From positions 1-64,000 of the forward strand of contig CAWZYM010000244.1 in the NCBI GenBank assembly GCA_963966185.1: a stretch of DNA of 64,000 nt, read 5' to 3'. The position numbers and the translations under genes are program-made. Each line of letters opens with the position of its first letter. Position 1 is the stretch's first letter. The notes below the pieces were generated by a model. The model did no database searches, had not been told where the DNA came from, and saw nothing but the letters and a program-made list of their open reading frames with translations. The DNA comes from Rhabditoides inermis. Lineage: Eukaryota; Nematoda; Chromadorea; Rhabditida; Rhabditidae. Of the stretch, positions 59,249 through 64,000 are shown piece after piece.

Positions 59249-60486
59249 TCGGCCACATTCTGGTGACGCGCGAAGTGATCTACAAGCTCTATCGCCACGG
59301 CTACCACGGCTACCTTGTTTTCGTGGACTTTGCCAAGGCCTACGACTACGACTCAATCGAACACAACGACACGAGGCTCGCGCTGAAGAGGTGTGGAGTG
59401 CACTCCGCCTACATCCGACTGCTGCAGAGCATCTACAACGACGGCAAGACGAAGGTGAATGTTCGAGGGACACCGGCTGAAATCGAAGTGAAGAAAGGAG
59501 TGCGCCAAGGCTGCCCGCTATCTCCGCATTTGTTCAACTGCGTGCTCGCTGAAATCTGTGCCAAACTGGACTTCGATTTTGTTGGAGCCGGACTGGATAT
59601 TGGAGGACAGAAGCTGACTCATCTGTGCTATGCTGATGACATCATCCTCTTTGCACGCTCACCTTCGGCTGCAGAAAGGATGCTGGAGGAACTGGCGAAA
59701 AAGAGCAGCGACTACGGGCTGTACGTGAACAGGAAGAAGACAGTGGTGATGAGCAACGGGCCGAAGAAGAGCATCCGACTGGATAGAGGAGAAGTGGAGT
59801 ACGTGGACAAATTTGTCTACCTGGGCCGTTTTCTCACGTCAGCTTCATGACCGACGATCGAGTGGAAGTGACGAGGAGAGTACAAGCTGGCTGGGGCGCT
59901 TTCTTCCGCCATGGCCAGTTCTTGATGCTGAAGAGCGCACCGATGCAACTGCGAAGGAAAGTGTTTCGGATGGCAGTTCTACCCGCGCTCACCTACGCTG
60001 CCGAGACTTGGAGTCTTCGAAGAAAAGATCTACAGAAGCTGAGGACTGTTCAAAGGAGAATGGAAAGAAAGATGCTCGGACTGACTTTACTGGACAAGGT
60101 TCCGTGCAAGGAGATACGACGGCAGACGGGACTACGAGACGTGCTGTGCTAAGCAAGGACAAAGAAGTGGAGGTTCGCCCGCCGCCTAATGACTTGCGAC
60201 GACGACCGCTGGACGAGACGTGTGATCGATTGGAAGCCGCCAAATATGGGCAAACCTGGTCGCCCTCACCTACAATGGAGTGATGAATTCAAGAAGACGA
60301 TCCCATCCAATAGAAGGACCCTCGAGGAAGAATGGAAGAACGTGGCCGCGGACACCGAAGCGACAAGATGGAATACTGGAATACTCCCCGGCGCTACTCT
60401 GTGAATAATTGATGTTTGAGTTATTGTCACATAGTTATGATCACATAATGCGATACCGGATAAATGTTGAATTGAATTGAATTGAA
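59227..60486 (+). mobile_element. 5'-truncated RTE-clade LINE with one frameshift and one stop
   Basis: RT motifs: YLVFVDFAKAYD, KKGVRQGCPLSPHLFN, CVLAEI and the catalytic CYADDIILFA. A frameshift near 59846 moves from LGRFLTSAS to the frame of VTRRVQAGWGAFFRHGQFLM, followed by ALTYAAETWSL. A TAA stop interrupts the same frame at 60150-60152. The remainder (KWRFARRLMTCDDDRW, ILPGATL) ends at 60404. The 3' end carries short TTGAA repeats (60466-60486), usual for RTE elements. No endonuclease is present. Confidence 0.92.
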
Positions 60487-61223
60487 GTCTAACTTCATTG
60501 ATTCTATTTGATTTGATTTTACGTGTGACTCGGTCATGATTGTTTGTCGTATTTAGAGCTGCTGGTTGCGTGATTGAGTTCAAATAATGATGGTTTAGAT
60601 GTCGTAACGATAGTAGGAAGGAAGTGCACATGGTAGGAGCTGCTAGGCTAGGAAGGAGCTGCTCATGCAGGAGTTGCACTGCATGAGGAAAGAGTTGCAC
60701 ATTGACCAGTTTAGTAAAATAATAGCATTTTTGCACAATGTTTGACACAGAAAGGTGTTTTCGACCGTATTGGATTGAATAGCATGAGTAGCGTGAGAGT
60801 AGCATGAAACTGTACCAGCCGGAGATCTGCATTTACTAGTGATCTGATGTTCAGCTCATATCGAGGATTGATGCTGTTTTATGGTACTAACAAAGATCAT
60901 ACAGCTGATGATACTGTAATATATGCGAAAGACACATCGGACGGATGACAGAACTGCTGCTGAAAAGAAGGGTTGCTGAAATATTTATTTGATAATATTG
61001 TTTGATTCCGGGGTGGCGGGTTGACCACTCGGTCAGCGCCTATAAGCGAAAAGTCGCTAGTTTGATTTGCTTGTTCTACCATATTCCACTAATCCACTAC
61101 CACCCGGAAAAGTTGTTTGCGTTGGATTACCGTCATTGTATAAATAATTAATCTTGTCGGTTGATTCTGTCGATAAATTGATTGTGATAAGTAAGCATTA
61201 AACATGGACACATATGTGTTTCA
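60487..61223. other. No gene recognised; one tRNA-like sequence
   Basis: Contains a degenerate tRNA-like segment at 61012-61085 (GGTGGCGGGTTGACCACTCG then CTAGTTTGATTTGC as a B-box-like piece), otherwise featureless. Confidence 0.45.
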
Positions 61224-61727
61224 GAGAAGGAGCAGGGACGGGCGGGTGGTCGGGCGGGCGGGTGCAGAGGTGCAGTGTGGTCGAGTGGTGAAGGAGCGCA
61301 GCGGGCTGCCCGTCGACTTCCAAATCTCTTTGTTCACTTCCAGTCAGGTGGAATTTTTTTTTTAAAAAAAATTGATATTGAAAACATAAATACATAAATT
61401 TGTGTTTGCAAGGAAAGATGGGTGCGTGTGCGATGGGAACTTGGCAATATAGGAAACTCATGTAACTACTAATGATTATATATTGATGTTATTTTCAGTT
61501 GCTGTCCTCGCTGGGCGCTTCTCTGGTCGTCTACTGCTCCCGCGCCACATCTACTGCCCCTTTTTTTCTTTCCGCCGATTGTTCTTTTCTGTCGTTGAAT
61601 CATCTTCCACTCCCTCTCTGTGCTCATTGTTTTATAATTAGAGAGGGCGCGCAGCGCCCTCTCTTTTGGCTTAGGATAAGGCTCGCGCTAGAATTTTTAA
61701 GAAGCGATATCCAAAGGTCATGTTAGC
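61224..61727 (+). CDS. Possible 3' exons of an unrecognised gene
   Basis: An exon-like segment 61224-61347 (CGRVVKERSGLPVDFQISLF then TSSQ and a GTGGAA donor) joins in phase to a segment from 61500 reading LLSSLGASLVVYCSRATS. The frame stays open to a stop near 61727. Both splice sites are plausible and the first segment has a TTTCAG acceptor. The family is not recognised and upstream exons were not found, so this may be spurious. Confidence 0.3.
61640..61664. repeat. Perfect GC-rich hairpin
   Basis: An 11-bp stem AGAGAGGGCGC / GCGCCCTCTCT with loop GCA. Role unknown. It lies in the last part of the doubtful gene at 61224-61727. Confidence 0.7.
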
Positions 61728-62242
61728 AGCAACGTGAACTCATCCAATTCATGTTAGTTAGATTCGCACGGTTCCGTAGGCCAGATCACTGGTTGACGCC
61801 ATCTTTGTATCTTTTCTGTGAAAGAAGTTATGCGCGATCGCGCGCACCCATGAGGCGAGAGGCCAGCGTGTGGGTGTGTGTGTGTGGACCGTTTCCAGTC
61901 AACGCTGGCTGCTAGCTCTCTCTCTCGGTGGGCGGGGCGAGAGAGAGAGAGCGCGAGAGTGCGCGATATTGAGAGAGCGCGCAGACGGTAGTAGACATGC
62001 ACTTACGCCTCAGCGATTCAAAATAAAGAGTAAAATTTCTTTCAAAGCGTTTCTTTTGATACCATGAGAAACATTGTTGTACATACGCAACAAACACGAC
62101 CTGTAGAATGTAGTATATTCAATGACTTGCTACCATCATTAAATTGTATCATTCATCATAGTTCTGCGCATACGAATGAACGACGGAGCTTGGCAATCAG
62201 GTAGAAAAGAAATTTCTATGAAATTTAACAAAAGCACATATA
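61728..62242. other. No gene recognised
   Basis: Contains short TC/GA and GCGC runs (61910-61980). Confidence 0.45.
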
Positions 62243-62395
62243 TTATCTCTTAAAAGTACTCGCGTAAAGAGAGTCAGTTTGTCTTGACCCAATTCAACAA
62301 AAGCGCATGCATAAAACGTTTACAAATACTAACACAAACCTGCGCATAACGGACTGTTCGATGAATCGATGAAATTGATGAAATGTAATCAATAT

Positions 62396-62443
<48 letters not shown>

Positions 62444-62543
62444 CAGGTTTGTGTTAGTATTTGTAAACGTTTTATGCATGCGCTTTTGTTGAATTGGGTC
62501 AAGACAAACTGACTCTCTTTACGCGAGTACTTTTAAGAGATAA
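62243..62543. mobile_element. Palindromic element with 101-bp inverted arms
   Basis: 62243-62343 and 62443-62543 are essentially perfect reverse complements (outer end TTATCTCTTAAAAGTACTCG). The 99-nt loop contains a (GA)n run of about 22 units. A diverged single arm occurs at 9480-9575, so the sequence is dispersed. No coding capacity. Confidence 0.85.
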
Positions 62544-62924
62544 TTGTCTATTCGCTTATTCTTTATTTGTGTCTTGGAAAAATTCATGTAACGCTGTGCT
62601 CACTTCTGCTTCGATATTTTTCTTTCATACACCTCGTCTTTTATACACAATGTTTGAGTATACTAAATTAGAGTATACCTCTTTTGAAATGTGTAGTACG
62701 AACATGTCATTGTTTCCAATAAATTTCTTCGTCTTGGAAGTCATCGGTTATTGGGGACTTCCTGTCTTGAGGTCTTTACTTTTCTCGGTCCGCTCTCTGG
62801 TGGAGGCTGATTTTGATGTGCAAAATGTCCGAAAAGCGATGCAACACATACGCTAGTTTCGAAAATAGTTTATAATGCGAAAACCATGTGACTAGAATAT
62901 GTACACCTCTTGCCTCTTTATGCC
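62544..62924. other. 3' flank of the TMEM135 gene
   Basis: A 120-codon plus-strand frame (62494-62856) partly overlaps the palindrome and resembles nothing known. Probably non-coding. Confidence 0.4.
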
Positions 62925-63778
62925 CTCAATCCTTGTTCTTGAGTAGGAAGTTTCGGATGTTTGTCCAGGTGTTGCTGTCATGGTAGAGGTAGGTCATCGA
63001 CTTCTGGAGGCTGCCTTGGAGGACGTGTTTGTGGTGTTCGAAGAGCCACAGGGAACACGCCCACACGAAGGCCGCGAAGTACGGGAACACTGCGCCCTCT
63101 GCAAGAAGGGAGTGAAGACGCAGAAGATGGATAGTTAAAATTCAAGACTTTTTATGATGAGACATGCACTTGTGTCGTGAAACCTACTCTTCTATCGCGA
63201 GAGGACACACGTCATGTGTTGATATCAAGTGATATTACACCGAACAGATCAAAACGTGATTGGAAATTTTGGTCACTACTCAACGCGTGTTTCGCTGATT
63301 GATTGGCTAAGAGTGAGAAAGGAAAAAGCAACTGACTGGGAGATGGAATGACTTCGTTCTCGACTGCGAGCTTGGCCAGGCCGACTGTCACTCGAGACAA
63401 CAGATAGAGGTTGATCTGCAAGGAGTCTCTCTCTCTCTCTCTCTCCCTCCTTCCCTCTCTCTCACTCTCTCTCCCTCTCTCTCTCTCTCTCTCTCACTCT
63501 CTCACTCTCTCTCGCTCTCTCTCTCTTTCAGTACCTGCATGTTGACAGCGTTGTTGTCTCCAAACACGAGGTATCCAATGAGGGCGGCCGCCGCGAAAGA
63601 GTGCCACTCCTTCTTCTCACCTTGCAGCTGCAAACCCGAATGAAGGGGGGACAGGGGAAGTGAGAGGGAGGAGAGAGAGAGAAAGAGAGAAAGAGAGAAA
63701 GAGAGAAGAGAGAAAGAGAGAAAGAGAGAAAGAGAGAAAGAGAGAAAGAGAGAAAGAGAGAAAGAGAGAAAGAGAGAA

Positions 63779-63860
<82 letters not shown>

Positions 63861-64000
63861 GATCTATCTAGTACAGTCGAGGGAGAGAACGAGAGAAGGA
63901 ACCCACTTTGTTGAGTGCCCCGTGCGTGAGCTTGTAGCTGAACACGAATTTGGCCAGATTCATCGCGTGTTGTTTGGTGAGTCGGAAGATGAGACGCAAC
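62925..64000 (-). CDS. TMEM135 C-terminal exons (5' part off right edge)
   Basis: Multi-pass peroxisome/mitochondrion-associated membrane protein linked to lipid and cholesterol handling and mitochondrial dynamics in animals. Exons seen: >64000-63907, 63627-63535, 63415-63337, about 63097-62925 (stop TGA). Translations are RLTKQHAMNLAKFVFSYKLT (with HGALNK), KKEWHSFAAAALIGYLVFGD, INLYLLSRVTVGLAKLAVEN and FEHHKHVLQGSLQKSMTYLY followed by HDSNTWTNIRNFLLKNK. The end closely matches human TMEM135 (SLQSSMTYLYEDSNVWHDIS). About 130 C-terminal residues are present. Confidence 0.92.
63427..63530. repeat. (CT)n-rich tract in a TMEM135 intron
   Basis: Interrupted TC repeat filling most of the intron between 63416 and 63534. 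On the minus-strand transcript it is a GA-rich tract. Confidence 0.9.
63660..63856. repeat. (AAAGAGAG)n / (GA)n tract in a TMEM135 intron
   Basis: Tandem AAAGAGAG units grading into pure GA. On the transcript this is a long pyrimidine tract upstream of the acceptor of the exon at 63627. Confidence 0.95.

Noticed and set aside
63660..63914. Arg/Glu/Lys repeat open frame
   Set aside because: Encoded by the GA-rich tract inside a TMEM135 intron.

Overview
The window is nuclear DNA from a eukaryote, very probably a nematode, perhaps from the rhabditid/diplogastrid side. Evidence: genes split into many small exons by introns of about 45-60 nt and up; glycine codon GGA preferred in the highly expressed arginine kinase gene; TTTGCAG-type acceptors directly before two start codons (possible spliced-leader sites); nematode-style seven-helix chemoreceptor genes; and a pdzd-8 / SLC35B4-type / bre-1-type order that, from memory, resembles one C. 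elegans chromosome IV neighbourhood. Species cannot be fixed from the sequence.

Layout. 1-14,009 (minus): most of a HUWE1/EEL-1 giant HECT ubiquitin ligase gene, from its start codon through UBA, WWE and the acidic region. The C-terminal HECT part lies off the left edge. A complete arginine kinase gene (plus, 5,493-6,879) sits inside one of its introns. 14,010-24,100: transposon-rich DNA with SINEs, MITEs, LINE fragments, a chemoreceptor gene broken by a MITE, a long TAA/AAC microsatellite and a 1.7-kb foldback element with minisatellite arms. 24,130-27,367 (minus): an SLC46-like major facilitator transporter. 29,327-44,951 (plus): a 37-exon PDZD8 gene (ER membrane anchor, SMP lipid-transfer domain, PDZ, C1, Rab7-binding-like C-terminus). 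Its 5.85-kb intron holds a small chemoreceptor family on the opposite strand (one intact, one frameshifted, one fragment) plus SINEs. 45,317-47,558 (plus): SLC35B4-type nucleotide-sugar transporter. 48,967-51,851 (plus): GDP-mannose 4,6-dehydratase. 52,030-56,060 (minus): a nearly complete CR1/Jockey-like LINE. 56,270-61,700: a MITE, an unrecognised small gene, LINE and RTE copies and microsatellites. 62,925-64,000 (minus): the 3' end of a TMEM135 gene.

The exon models for eel-1, argk, pdzd-8, SLC35B4, bre-1 and the intact chemoreceptor were joined by hand, and codon phase was checked at every junction. The cellular genes are housekeeping: ubiquitin ligation, phosphagen energy buffering, ER-endosome lipid transfer, and two steps of sugar-nucleotide metabolism. 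I see no operonic antibacterial or CRISPR-like system. The most novel material is the mobile DNA: a two-copy foldback family with 8-9-bp target duplications and minisatellite arms, a TTA-flanked foldback element carrying two inverted tRNA-like sequences, and several other inverted-repeat families.
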